This document shows, piece by piece, positions 1-8,966 of a stretch of 64,000 nt of DNA (its first letter is position 1; every line of letters starts with the position of its first letter). The notes under the pieces are model-generated. The model worked only from the letters and a program-made list of their open reading frames with translations, had not been told where the DNA came from and made no database searches. Source of the DNA: Planktotalea frisia (GTDB taxonomy: Bacteria; Pseudomonadota; Alphaproteobacteria; Rhodobacterales; Rhodobacteraceae); assembly GCF_001890925.1 (NCBI RefSeq), contig NZ_MLCB01000126.1, forward strand, positions 37,790 to 101,789. The letters run 5' to 3'. The position numbers and the translations under genes were made by a program.

Positions 1-855
1 TGGCATGCCCGCGACGTTCACGCCGAACAGGCCGGTTAAAAACCCGAGCGGCAGGAAGATCGCGGCCATAACCGAGAGCACGTAGCTGTTACGCCCAAGG
101 GTCATCGCGCTGTGGGCATCGACGTGTTCTTGGATCGCCATCAGCCTGTCGCGGGATGCATCTAACGCCTCGACCGTGCGCGCGGTTCTGTTGGCGGCTT
201 CGCGCAGGTGGTTTGAATGCGTGGCCTGCAATATGCCTGTCACATCCGTGGCGAGACGTTCGACTGCCTCGCGTTGTGGCCCAACAAATCGGCGTAGTTT
301 GATGATAGATTGGCGCAGAGCGAGGCACTCTTTTGACGTGTTTTGATCCGCGTTGAGCGAGCTTTCCTCAAGCGCGTCCACCATTTCCTCGAACTGTAGC
401 GAGACCACTTCGATCCTGTGGCATAATCCATCGACTAACGCTGACAGGAAGGCCGCGGGTGATGCGGGGGCTGTGCCCTTTTCGGCCTGTTGGCGCAGCG
501 CGTCGAGCGCCATCAAGCGACGTTTGCGCACAGTGATTATCTGCGTTGGCGTCACCCACAAACGTAGAGACACCATGTCCTCTGGGTCCGCGTCAGGGTT
601 CAAATTGACGCCCCTTAACGTGACAATCAAACCCTCGTCGAACGCATCAACCCTCGGGCGCGTTTCGGCGGCAAGTAGGGCTTTGGCGATCAATGGATCA
701 ACTTGGGTTGTGAGCCAGTCTGCGAGATGGGGGTCTGCCAGATCAAAGTGCGTCCAGCGCCAACAACGCTTAGACGCGCGCGCCGAAAGGTCGATAGCCT
801 GCGCGGAGCCGTCGGGGTCGATATCAAACGCAGCTATGGGTATGGGGGGTGGCAT
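1..855 (-). CDS. zntB: ZntB/CorA-family divalent cation transporter (3' end beyond window)
   Basis: The gene runs off the left edge; 285 codons are visible, and the missing part should be the second membrane helix. The N-terminal cytoplasmic region carries family-typical stretches (WTHFDLADPHLADWL near residue 36, then TRPR and RGVNLNPDADPEDM). The visible C-terminal end reads YVLSVMAAIFLPLGFLTGL followed by GVNVAGMP, which is the first transmembrane helix and the GxN selectivity motif of the CorA superfamily in its ZntB form. ZntB proteins move zinc across the inner membrane as a pentamer. The start is the first ATG after an in-frame TGA at 865-867, with AAGGA upstream. It is divergent from the next gene across 52 bp. 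The family is certain; zinc as substrate is inferred from homology. Confidence 0.88.
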   Translation of the reverse strand, partial: MPPPIPIAAFDIDPDGSAQAIDLSARASKRCWRWTHFDLADPHLADWLTTQVDPLIAKALLAAETRPRVDAFDEGLIVTLRGVNLNPDADPEDMVSLRLWVTPTQIITVRKRRLMALDALRQQAEKGTAPASPAAFLSALVDGLCHRIEVVSLQFEEMVDALEESSLNADQNTSKECLALRQSIIKLRRFVGPQREAVERLATDVTGILQATHSNHLREAANRTARTVEALDASRDRLMAIQEHVDAHSAMTLGRNSYVLSVMAAIFLPLGFLTGLFGVNVAGMP

Positions 856-907
856 GCGGGTCGCTCATTCCTTGTCTCTGCTCGAGGTTGTGTGCATCTT
901 GTCGTAA

Positions 908-1840
908 ATGCGTTTGAGGGCAAGTGATTTGGAAAAGCGGTATCAGGTTTTTATCAGTTCGACGTTTCAGGATTTGCAGGGCGCGCGCCAAGAGGTGTCG
1001 CAGGCTTTGCTGAGGGCGGATTGCTTTCCCGCTGGGATGGAGCTGTTTCCGGCTGCGGATGAAGAGCAGTTCGAGTTCATCAAGACGGTGATTGATCAGT
1101 CGGATTACTACATTTTGATATCCGCTGGGCGCTATGGCTCGATCCATCCTGACACGGGGTTGAGCTATACGGAGATGGAGTATGACTATGCGGTGGAGAC
1201 GGGCAAGCCTGTTATTCGGTTGCTGCATAAGGATCCGTTCAATGAGTTGAAAGGGGAGTTTATTGAGCAGACGGATGTCGGGCGGGAAAAGCTAGAAGCG
1301 TTTCGCACAAAGTTGATGAAGGGCAAATTGGTCAAATTTTGGACTTCGCCGCAAGACATTTTGATAGAAACGGTATTTGCATTGCAAGATGCGCAACGAA
1401 GGTTTCCAAAAGATGGTTGGGTTCGAGGCGATAAAGTAATGAACAGTCAGACTCTTAAGGAACTAGAAACTCTACGTGGAAAGGTGAGCAATGCAGAGAA
1501 GGAATCATCAAATCCATCGAATATTCTAGAGAAAAAAATAAAAGCTCCAGTGACAATAGGTTTGTTGAAAAAGCTTTCTGGCGAAATCGAACGCAACATT
1601 GAATTGGTTGATTTGCTGGTAGCTTTGAAGAATAGTTCTGATGACGACGATGATTTGAGAAAATCAGACATAGCTTCGATTGCAGGTAAGTTAAAAATAA
1701 ATTCCAATGTTGCAACAATTATGCTGAATGCGTGCGCTTTAGACGGTCTGGTTTCTGAAGGCAGCACCTATTTCTCTTCAACATCAAAGTTTAAAGATGC
1801 TTTCCAAGCCGCGACTGTTTTGAAGGCGTTAAATACTTAA
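908..1840 (+). CDS. DUF4062 (TIR-like) domain protein
   Basis: Residues about 10-110 form a DUF4062 domain: YQVFISSTFQDLQGAR, then PAGMELFPAADEEQ, IDQSDYYILISAGRYGS and YTEMEYDYAVETGKPVI. DUF4062 has a TIR/flavodoxin-like fold and is often the N-terminal module of STAND-type or defence-associated proteins. Here no NTPase domain follows. Residues about 185-225 are polar and possibly coiled, and the last ~90 residues resemble a winged helix (IAGKLKINSNVATIMLNACA, then a hydrophobic strand and YFSS). The 3' half (about 1440-1840) is clearly more AT-rich than the surrounding genes, which suggests transfer. It ends convergently with cobO with a 4-base overlap. The biochemical role is unknown; a defence or signalling role is only an inference. 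Confidence 0.8.
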   Translation: MRLRASDLEKRYQVFISSTFQDLQGARQEVSQALLRADCFPAGMELFPAADEEQFEFIKTVIDQSDYYILISAGRYGSIHPDTGLSYTEMEYDYAVETGKPVIRLLHKDPFNELKGEFIEQTDVGREKLEAFRTKLMKGKLVKFWTSPQDILIETVFALQDAQRRFPKDGWVRGDKVMNSQTLKELETLRGKVSNAEKESSNPSNILEKKIKAPVTIGLLKKLSGEIERNIELVDLLVALKNSSDDDDDLRKSDIASIAGKLKINSNVATIMLNACALDGLVSEGSTYFSSTSKFKDAFQAATVLKALNT

Positions 1841-2445
1841 AACTCCACCCCAATCTGCGCCTTAACCCCTGATCTGAACGGATGCTTCACCAGCTCCATC
1901 TCTGTCACCAGATCGGCAATCTCGATCAAGTCATCCTTCGCATTGCGGCCTGTCATCACAACGTGGGTCATCGGTGGTTTCTCTTCCACCAAGAACGTCA
2001 CCACGTCGTTCACGTCGATATAATCATAGCGTAGTGCGATGTTGATCTCGTCGAGTAACACCATTTTGTTGCTCTCGTCGCGGATCAGCTCTTTGGCTTT
2101 TTCCCAAGCGGCCTGCGCCATTTCGGTGTCCCGATCGCGGTCTTGGGTTTCCCATGTGAACCCTTCGCCCATCGTGTGGAACGAGCAAATGTCGGAAAAT
2201 TTGCCAAGGATCAGATCACGCTCGCCCGTGCTCATCCCGCCCTTGATGAACTGCACCACGGCGCATTGCATGTCATGGGCGATGTGGCGGAAGATCATCC
2301 CGAAGGCGGCTGAACTTTTGCCCTTACCTTTACCCGTATGAATGACGATCAGACCTTTTTCATCGGTCTTGGTGGCCATGATTTTGTCGCGTGCGGCCTT
2401 CTTCTTGGCCATCTTCATCGCGTGACGTTCGCTATCAGCACTCAT
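1837..2445 (-). CDS. cobO: cob(I)yrinic acid a,c-diamide adenosyltransferase
   Basis: CobO/BtuR transfers the 5'-deoxyadenosyl group from ATP to the cobalt of cobyrinic acid diamide, a late cytoplasmic step of adenosylcobalamin synthesis. The P-loop variant HTGKGKGKSSAAFG lies near residues 36-49, followed by VVQFIKGG and MGEGFTWE, all typical of the family; VLLDEINIALRY is the acidic strand. Its 202 residues match the usual length. It is the last gene of a minus-strand run cobN, phosphoesterase-like gene, cobO with gaps of 51 and 27 bp, which suggests one operon. The charged, Lys-rich first 30 residues are normal for this family. Confidence 0.95.
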   Translation of the reverse strand: MSADSERHAMKMAKKKAARDKIMATKTDEKGLIVIHTGKGKGKSSAAFGMIFRHIAHDMQCAVVQFIKGGMSTGERDLILGKFSDICSFHTMGEGFTWETQDRDRDTEMAQAAWEKAKELIRDESNKMVLLDEINIALRYDYIDVNDVVTFLVEEKPPMTHVVMTGRNAKDDLIEIADLVTEMELVKHPFRSGVKAQIGVEF

Positions 2446-2472
2446 CGGGAAATCCTTTTCGTTTTGGTCAAC

Positions 2473-3384
2473 TTAGGGCAAGCGCAGGTCTAGCGCGACA
2501 GGATAATGATCCGAGGGCCACACGCCATCGAATGTCTCACGCAATACCATTGGGGCGCTTAGGGGTGTCGTGCCGTTTGCGACGCCGATGTGATCGATTG
2601 CACCAAACAGGTTTGCGCCGCGATTAAGGTGATAGGTCGCGCCTTTGACAGGGGCGAAGGTGATGCCAGCGGCCCCAAGAATTTGCAGCGTTTTGGCCCC
2701 TTTGCGTGCGTTGAGATCGCCAAGCAAGATCACGGGCGTACCTTCGCTAATCCAAGGTGCAATGCGTTTGGCAACGAGCGCTGCGGATAGCTGGCGGTTG
2801 GTGGCGCTTTTGAACTCGAAATGAAGATTGATGGCGTAGAACTGTGCGCCACTTTTGCGATCTTGCATCATGGCCCAAGACGCGAAGGCGGGGAACGAGC
2901 CGTTGAACGTGCGCGAATATATCACGTCTGGTGTGTCCGAGAAAAAGAACCAGCCTTGGTCCAACATGTTCAAGCGATCCTTGCGGTAGAAGATCGGCTG
3001 AGTTGGGGGGAAGGTTTCGGCAGGGCCGTGCGCTGCCAGCGCGTAATCCGAGTTTTGCGAAGTGAGCCAATCGCGTGTCAGATTGATATTTCGGTCACTG
3101 CCAAAATCAAAGCTTTCCATCTCCTGAAAGGCGATCAGATCCGCATCGATGGTTTTGAACGCGGCGTCCATCGCGGCTTTGCGTCGCTCCCAATCGGCCA
3201 CGGACCACGCGCCGTCGTCTTTACCTAGCCAGATGTAGTGTACGTTATGTGTCGCAACACGCAGGGCACCCTCTGGTTTTGAGGCAAGTCCTGAGCTTCC
3301 CGAATTGCGCACATGTTGCGCGCAGGCGACCAGCGCAGTAAGCGCGAAAAGCACAAAGATGATTTTGGTCAAAGATGCGAGCAT
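2473..3384 (-). CDS. endonuclease/exonuclease/phosphatase-family lipoprotein
   Basis: This is an EEP-superfamily metal-dependent phosphoesterase with an N-terminal lipoprotein signal (MLASLTKIIFVLFALTA, lipobox LVAC at about residues 18-21), so it probably acts outside the inner membrane. Catalytic blocks are visible in order: ATHNVHY, DLIAFQEMESF (metal-binding Glu), NLHFEF, VILLGDLNARKG and PSDHYPVALDL (terminal Asp-His). I chose the ATG at 3384 instead of the in-frame ATG at 3408 because AAGGGG lies six bases before it and the signal peptide then begins correctly. It sits between cobN and cobO, but no cobalamin step is known to need it. The substrate (DNA, a phospholipid or another phosphodiester) is unknown. 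Confidence 0.85.
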   Translation of the reverse strand: MLASLTKIIFVLFALTALVACAQHVRNSGSSGLASKPEGALRVATHNVHYIWLGKDDGAWSVADWERRKAAMDAAFKTIDADLIAFQEMESFDFGSDRNINLTRDWLTSQNSDYALAAHGPAETFPPTQPIFYRKDRLNMLDQGWFFFSDTPDVIYSRTFNGSFPAFASWAMMQDRKSGAQFYAINLHFEFKSATNRQLSAALVAKRIAPWISEGTPVILLGDLNARKGAKTLQILGAAGITFAPVKGATYHLNRGANLFGAIDHIGVANGTTPLSAPMVLRETFDGVWPSDHYPVALDLRLP

Positions 3385-3435
3385 ACAGGCCCCTTTTGAT
3401 GTGCGCATTTTTGCGACGAGAGTGCTGTGGCTACC

Positions 3436-6400
3436 TTAGTCAAAAGAGGGCTCGGAGGGGGCTAAAATTTCTGTGATGCGGGCGCGGGCCGAGTTTGATC
3501 GGGGGATCCAGAGGCCACGATCAATCGCCTCTTGAAAGCGTTCGGCCATTTCTATCAACGCCGATGGGTTATGATCGGCGATGAATTCGCGGGTCTCATC
3601 GTCCTCTAGGAAGGCGGAGTCAACCAGATCGAAGTGGTGGTTTTTCACGGCCCCAGTCGTGGCGGCGAAGGCGAAAAGATAGTCGACTGTTGCTGCCATT
3701 TCGAACGCGCCTTTATAGCCGTGGCGTTTGACGCCGTCGATCCACTTGGGGTTCACCACGCGCGAGCGCACGACACGGCCGATCTCTTCATCCAACGTGC
3801 GGATCACGGGGCGCTCAGGGCGGGAATGATCGTTGTGATAGATCGGGCGGTCTTGGCCTTGAAGCGTGCTGACGGCTGCTGCGGCACCGCCCTCAAATTG
3901 ATAATAATCGTCGCTATCGAGAATGTCGTGTTCGCGGTTGTCTTGGTTCTGCACGATGGCTTCTGTTTGTTTGAGGCGTGTTTCGAACCCAGCGCGATCC
4001 CGCTCGCCCTCAACACCTGCGCCATAAGCGTAGCTGCCCCATTCCAGATAAGCTTCGGCGAGGTCGGCTTTGTCGGCCCAAAGGCGTTCGTCGATCATGG
4101 CTTGCAAGCCTGCACCATATGCGCCGGGTTTGGAGCCGAACACGCGCGATGTGTTGCCCTCTGCCTTCGCGCGCGCAGCGGCTGGGTTTTGACCCTCGGA
4201 TTCATCAAGCGCCATGACGGCTTTGGCTACGCTATCGACAAGGGAGATAAGCTGTGGAAACGCATCGCGAAAAAAGCCCGAAATACGCAACGTAACGTCC
4301 ACGCGGGGGCGCCCGAGCACGCCTTCGGGAAGGACTTCAAACCCTGTCACACGGCGGTTGGCGCTGTCCCATTTCGGCTTTACTCCCATAAGTGCAAGGG
4401 CCTGCGCGATGTCGTCGCCACCTGTACGCATGTTGGCAGTGCCCCAAGCGGTCAGCAGCATTGTGCGCGGCCAATCGCCGTGGGTTTGCAGGTGCTTTTC
4501 GATGAGCAGATTGGCGGACTTCCACCCGAGCGCCCATGCGGTCGGGGTCGGCACCGCGCGGCTATCAACGGAAAAGAAATTGCGCCCTGTTGGGAGAACA
4601 TCAAGACGTCCGCGCGTCGGTGCACCAGATGGGGCTGGCGCTACGAATTTACCGTTGAGTGCGGTCAGAAGGCCGTTCATTTCGGCAGGGCCGCAAGAGC
4701 GGAGGTTGGGCATCACTTCATTGTGCAGGGTTTCAAGAACCAATGCGGTGGCTTTGAAATGCTCAGGTGTTTCTGACCACTGGATTGCGTTTTGTGCGAG
4801 CATTTCGAGGCGTTCAATCGTGTCGCCATTTGAGCGCCATGTGTCAGTGCCCATGCTTTCAAGAAACTTGTGACGTGGGCCAGTGTAGGCTGTTCCCATG
4901 TCGCAATCGAGCGGGTCGATATCGACGCCGCAATCTGTAGCAAGGGCGCGGATCAAAGACGCGTCTCCATCTTTGCCATCCCCACGCGGAACACGCACTA
5001 AGGCGATAGCGAGGTCGCGTTCTAGATCGCCCAATGGAGAGCTGCCAAAGATGTGCAAACCATCCCTGATCTGCGCTTCTTTGAGTTCACAGAGATAAGA
5101 GTCGAGCTTGGCCAGATCGCCGTCTTCGTCGTCGCCCGATAGTCCCGCGTCTTTGTCGAGACCCGTGGAGGAGGTCATGCTGAGGATTTCACGGCGGAGA
5201 TACGCGATGCGGCGGGGGTCGATGCCCGCGGCTTCATAGTATTCGTCGACGAGGGCTTCGAGGTCTTTGAGCGGACCGTAAGTTTCGGCGCGCCCTAAAG
5301 GGGGTGTCAGGTGGTCGATGATCACGGCCTGCGCACGGCGCTTGGCTTGGGTGCCTTCCCCGGGATCGTTGACGATGAATGGATAGATGTGGGGCGTGGG
5401 GCCAAAGACGGCTTCGGGCATGCAGTTCTCAGAGAGCGCAATCGCTTTGCCAGGAAGCCATTCGAGGTTGCCGTGTTTGCCCATGTGGACAATCGCGTGG
5501 GCACCTTGGACGTGGCGCAGCCAGATGTAAAAGGCGAGATAATTGTGCGGCGGCGCGAGGTCGGGCGAGTGATATGTGTCTGTCGGATCAATGTTGTAGC
5601 CGCGCGCGGGTTGCACACCCACGGTGGCATTGCCGAGTTTGAAGATAGAGAGTTTGAAGCCATCGGGTGTGAGGAATGGATCATCTTCAGGCGCGCCCCA
5701 GCGGGTTGTGATCTGCTCCTTCACATCGAAAGGGAGGGCGTCGAAATGCTTTTGGTAAATGTCCAAAGGCAGCGTTTCGCCACCCTCTTTATCGGCGCGA
5801 TCCGTGAGCCAATTGGTTGGTCCAGACATGATCGTTTTCATCAGCACGTCGCTATCGCTCGGCGCATCTTCAACGCTGTAGCCCGCATCGGCTAGAGCGT
5901 TCAGCGTGTTAACCGTTGCTTGAGGAGTGTCGAGACCGACGCCATTCGCAAGACGGCCATCTTTGTTGGGATAATTTGCGAGGACCAAAGCGACATTTCG
6001 ATCTGCCGCAGATACCCCACGTAGCTTGGCCCAATTGGCGGCAAGTTTCGCGGCGAAACCTATCCGGTCGCCTTGTGCGCGATATGTGGCGATGGGGCAC
6101 TCGGTTGCTTCGTCGAAATAGGCCTCGCCTTTGAAAGAGATCGCTCTGGAAAGGATACGTCCATCTACTTCTGGTAGCGCCACGTTCATCGCGATGTCAC
6201 GACCCGAGAGGCCGGTTAGGCCAGAGGCCCATGCTTCTTCGGTCGATCCTGCGAGCACGGTTTGAAAGATTGGCGCGTCGTTGGCGGCGGGCATGGTGAG
6301 TGGGTTCTTCGGGCTGTTGTCGCCTGCGTGAGGTGAGCCAACCGCGAAGGACGTGCAGTTGAGGATGACGGAGGGCGGCGCTGCGGTGAAGACTTGTTCG

Positions 6401-7146
6401 AGCGTGGCGACACTGACGGGGTCTTTGAGCGAAGCCACGAAGAGGGGGAGGGGGTTGAGACCTTCTTTGAGCAGCGCTTTGGTCAAGCGGTTGATGGGAT
6501 GTAGGCCTGCGCCTTGGACAAGCGCACGGTAGAAGATGATGGGGACGATTGGGGCACCGTCTGTCCAGCCGTCTTGGGCGGCGGACAAGCCGGAAATGCC
6601 AGCGCCCGGCCAATAGACGCCTGCGCGTAACAGCGGGGATGCCGCGCTGGGTTTGTCGGAGCCGTCGAGCATGGATTTTGCGTAGCGCAGCAGGTTTTGC
6701 GCGTTCTCGGGGCCGCCCTCGACGCAGTAGGCCCAGAGCGCGTCGTAATCTTCGTCCGAGACTGTGCTGAGGCGGCGCAGTTCCTCGTCGGGCTTGTCGT
6801 CACCGGGAAGCAGCGCCAAAGGAACGCCAGCGTCATGGAGGCGCGCAGCGTATTGTTCGGCCCCGTATTTCCAGTAGCCAACACCGCCAAGTACCCGCGC
6901 GATGACAAGTTTGGATTTGGATGCGCATTCGCCGATATGCAGGTCCACTGACATGGGGTGCATCAGGTGCATCATCGAAGCGAGGCGCAGGGTGGGCGGC
7001 GCATCGATTTGCGCACGCGCGTCCGAGAGCGCGGCGAGTTCCGTGTCGGCCGCAGAAATGATCACTACATCGGCAGGGGTTTGGCCCAGATCAACAGGTT
7101 CTTTACCATCATCAATAGAACCGGGGGTGGCGGCGAGCAGGTGCAT
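3436..7146 (-). CDS. cobN: cobaltochelatase subunit CobN
   Basis: CobN is the large subunit of the ATP-dependent CobNST complex that inserts cobalt into hydrogenobyrinic acid a,c-diamide in the aerobic cobalamin pathway. The protein has 1236 residues, normal for the family. It contains the hallmark HMGKHGNLEWLPGK near residue 555, followed by LSENCMPE, and near the C-terminus the MAATVDYLFAFAATTGAV region. The CobS and CobT partners are not in the window. It heads the run cobN, phosphoesterase-like gene, cobO. No cobalamin riboswitch lies in the 69 bp upstream, unlike at cbtB. A 380-codon open frame antisense to it is a coding shadow. Confidence 0.96.
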   Translation of the reverse strand: MHLLAATPGSIDDGKEPVDLGQTPADVVIISAADTELAALSDARAQIDAPPTLRLASMMHLMHPMSVDLHIGECASKSKLVIARVLGGVGYWKYGAEQYAARLHDAGVPLALLPGDDKPDEELRRLSTVSDEDYDALWAYCVEGGPENAQNLLRYAKSMLDGSDKPSAASPLLRAGVYWPGAGISGLSAAQDGWTDGAPIVPIIFYRALVQGAGLHPINRLTKALLKEGLNPLPLFVASLKDPVSVATLEQVFTAAPPSVILNCTSFAVGSPHAGDNSPKNPLTMPAANDAPIFQTVLAGSTEEAWASGLTGLSGRDIAMNVALPEVDGRILSRAISFKGEAYFDEATECPIATYRAQGDRIGFAAKLAANWAKLRGVSAADRNVALVLANYPNKDGRLANGVGLDTPQATVNTLNALADAGYSVEDAPSDSDVLMKTIMSGPTNWLTDRADKEGGETLPLDIYQKHFDALPFDVKEQITTRWGAPEDDPFLTPDGFKLSIFKLGNATVGVQPARGYNIDPTDTYHSPDLAPPHNYLAFYIWLRHVQGAHAIVHMGKHGNLEWLPGKAIALSENCMPEAVFGPTPHIYPFIVNDPGEGTQAKRRAQAVIIDHLTPPLGRAETYGPLKDLEALVDEYYEAAGIDPRRIAYLRREILSMTSSTGLDKDAGLSGDDEDGDLAKLDSYLCELKEAQIRDGLHIFGSSPLGDLERDLAIALVRVPRGDGKDGDASLIRALATDCGVDIDPLDCDMGTAYTGPRHKFLESMGTDTWRSNGDTIERLEMLAQNAIQWSETPEHFKATALVLETLHNEVMPNLRSCGPAEMNGLLTALNGKFVAPAPSGAPTRGRLDVLPTGRNFFSVDSRAVPTPTAWALGWKSANLLIEKHLQTHGDWPRTMLLTAWGTANMRTGGDDIAQALALMGVKPKWDSANRRVTGFEVLPEGVLGRPRVDVTLRISGFFRDAFPQLISLVDSVAKAVMALDESEGQNPAAARAKAEGNTSRVFGSKPGAYGAGLQAMIDERLWADKADLAEAYLEWGSYAYGAGVEGERDRAGFETRLKQTEAIVQNQDNREHDILDSDDYYQFEGGAAAAVSTLQGQDRPIYHNDHSRPERPVIRTLDEEIGRVVRSRVVNPKWIDGVKRHGYKGAFEMAATVDYLFAFAATTGAVKNHHFDLVDSAFLEDDETREFIADHNPSALIEMAERFQEAIDRGLWIPRSNSARARITEILAPSEPSFD

Positions 7147-7215
7147 GATTGAGACCTATGAGTTGTGCGCGGGCCGCGCTTGGTGCATTGGGGGCGCAAG
7201 CAAAAGGAAATTGAG

Positions 7216-7386
7216 ATGAACAGCAACAAACCCGACACGTCGAATTTTGGCAACAGCACGTATAACAAGCATGACGATCACAAAGGTCACGCGCCCCGCC
7301 GTGCGCGAGGCAAGACCCGTTTGACCAAGGAAGAAATGCTTGAGCAGATGAAGAAAAACGCAGCTGAAAAGGCTGGCAAGGCGTAA
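7216..7386 (+). CDS. small charged conserved-type protein, function unknown
   Basis: This 56-residue ORF has an AAGGAAATTGAG leader just before its ATG, better placed than the in-frame ATG at 7165. The product is highly charged and hydrophilic, with an Asn/Lys/His-rich first half, a basic RRARGKTR patch and a short amphipathic C-terminal helix (LTKEEMLEQMKKNAAEKAG). There is no signal peptide, cysteine or membrane segment. It is divergent from cobN and ends three bases before the convergent GNAT gene. A nucleic-acid or protein-binding role is possible but not shown. It reads as a real small gene because of the ribosome site and the protein-like composition. Confidence 0.62.
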   Translation: MNSNKPDTSNFGNSTYNKHDDHKGHAPRRARGKTRLTKEEMLEQMKKNAAEKAGKA

Positions 7387-7388
7387 GC

Positions 7389-7853
7389 TCACGGGGTTTC
7401 TTCCGTAAGGGTTTTTTCCATGAACAGGCTTTCGGGGGCGGCGACATAGTCCCCGAACGGGCCACAGAATGTGAAGCCGTGGCGCTCATAAAGACGGTGT
7501 GCAGCGTGCAAAGTATCACCTGTTTCGAGCTTGAGCGCGAGTAGGTCATGTTCGCGCGCTGTGTCTTCGATCTGACGCAAAAGGGCGGCGGCGACGCCTT
7601 TGCCGCGTGCTGCTTCTAGGGTGAACATCGATTTCACCTCGCCGTATCCATCTTTGATCGCAATCGCGCCTGTGCCAAGGATGTCTTGGCCGATCCGCGC
7701 GGCGAACAGGTGGATGTTGTCTGCTTCCAGCGCGTCCAAATCCAAGAAATGACAGGACTCAGGCGAGAAGAGCGAGAGCATGAGCGCATGGCTCAGTTCT
7801 AGCAAGTCTTGCGTGCCATTGGCGCGTGGCGAGGTGGGTTCGACGACGACCAT
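7389..7853 (-). CDS. GNAT-family N-acetyltransferase
   Basis: A 154-residue single-domain GNAT protein. The acetyl-CoA pyrophosphate-binding motif A is visible as ARGKGVAAALLRQIED around residues 79-94, preceded by the beta-4 strand GEVKSMFTL; motif B is seen as HAAHRLYERHGFTFCGPFGDY. Its ATG overlaps the cobW stop codon by one base (TAATG), so translation is probably coupled to cobW. The acceptor substrate is unknown. There is no known cobalamin-pathway acetyltransferase, so co-transcription with cobW may only reflect shared expression. Confidence 0.88.
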   Translation of the reverse strand: MVVVEPTSPRANGTQDLLELSHALMLSLFSPESCHFLDLDALEADNIHLFAARIGQDILGTGAIAIKDGYGEVKSMFTLEAARGKGVAAALLRQIEDTAREHDLLALKLETGDTLHAAHRLYERHGFTFCGPFGDYVAAPESLFMEKTLTEETP

Positions 7854-8932
7854 TATGCTTTGAGAGCTGTTTCGATGGCAGTGTGATCAAGGCCCGCTTG
7901 GCCGATGACGACAAGACGGGTGATGCGCGGGTCGCTGCCAAAGGGCTTGTCAAAATAGGTGTCAACGCGCGGACCAACAGCTTGTAGAGTGAGGCGCATG
8001 GGCTTGCCTGTGACAGCTGCGAAACCTTTAAGGCGCAAAATGTCGTGGGCGCGAATAATGTCGGCGACTTGTTCAGCAAACGCGGCTGCATCGGTGATTT
8101 CACCGCGCTCCACGACGAAACTTTCGAAAGCGTCGTGATCGTGGTCATGGTGGTGGTGATCATCCTCGTGGTGGTCGTCATGGTGATCGTCGTCGTGATC
8201 ATGATGGTGGTGATGCACTTCATGTCGTGCGTCCATGTCACCTTCGGCGCTGTTGCCTTGGCCAAGTAGGACGTCAACAGGCAACGCGCCCATTGTGGAT
8301 TTGACGACCTGAACGCCTTTGCGAGATTCAGATTTGAGTTTCGCGGCAAGCGCGTCCACTTCATCAGGGCTGAGAAGGTCGGATTTATTCACCACGATCA
8401 TGTCAGCGCAGGCGATCTGGTCTTCGAACAACTCAGAGAGCGGTGTCTCGTGATCGAGGTTCTCGTCCAACTTGCGCTGGGCGTCGACTGCGGCAACGTT
8501 ATGGGCGAAACGGCCCTCGGTCACGGCTTTGCCATCCACCACGGTCACAACGCCATCGACGGTAACTTGGGTGGAGATTTCGGGCCAGTTGAACGCGCGG
8601 ATAAGCGGCTGGGGCAGGGCAAGACCGGAGGTTTCGATGACGATGTGATCCGGCTTGTTCTCGCGGGCGAGCAGCTTTTCGATTGTGGGGACAAAATCAT
8701 CCGCGACAGTGCAACAGATGCATCCGTTTGACAGCTCCATGATGTCATCCTCGGTGCAAGTCTCGTCGCCGCAGCCTTTGAGGATGTCGCCATCCACGCC
8801 AAGGTCGCCAAATTCGTTAATGATAAGCGCGATGCGCTTGCCTTTGGCGTTTTCTAGCATGTGACGGATCAGCGTGGTCTTGCCCGCGCCGAGAAAACCA
8901 GTGATGACGGTGGCAGGAATTTTAGCAGGCAT
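7853..8932 (-). CDS. cobW: CobW-type GTPase metallochaperone
   Basis: This is a G3E-family GTPase of the COG0523 group. The P-loop GFLGAGKTT is at residues 12-20, the metal-binding CICC at 71-74 and the NKSDLL guanine-specificity motif further on. A strikingly histidine/aspartate-rich stretch spans about residues 235-265, and the C-terminal CobW_C domain follows. CobW is thought to deliver cobalt to the CobNST chelatase. I placed the start at the ATG giving MPAKIPATVITG; a longer open frame to 9190 would add 86 residues antisense to the DUF1636 gene and is not credible. The neighbouring cobN, cobO and cbtAB support a cobalt role rather than zinc. Confidence 0.93.
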   Translation of the reverse strand: MPAKIPATVITGFLGAGKTTLIRHMLENAKGKRIALIINEFGDLGVDGDILKGCGDETCTEDDIMELSNGCICCTVADDFVPTIEKLLARENKPDHIVIETSGLALPQPLIRAFNWPEISTQVTVDGVVTVVDGKAVTEGRFAHNVAAVDAQRKLDENLDHETPLSELFEDQIACADMIVVNKSDLLSPDEVDALAAKLKSESRKGVQVVKSTMGALPVDVLLGQGNSAEGDMDARHEVHHHHHDHDDDHHDDHHEDDHHHHDHDHDAFESFVVERGEITDAAAFAEQVADIIRAHDILRLKGFAAVTGKPMRLTLQAVGPRVDTYFDKPFGSDPRITRLVVIGQAGLDHTAIETALKA

Positions 8933-8966
8933 AAGAGGTCTCCGATTGGACGACGAATGGCGAGAA

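Noticed and set aside
353..907. 184-codon plus-strand frame over the zntB 5' part
   Set aside because: The minus strand encodes a clear ZntB protein here; the plus-strand product is Ser-rich and unpatterned.
3634..4776. 380-codon open frame on the plus strand inside cobN
   Set aside because: It is fully antisense to a strongly conserved gene and its translation shows no domain; GC-rich third positions of cobN keep the opposite frame open.
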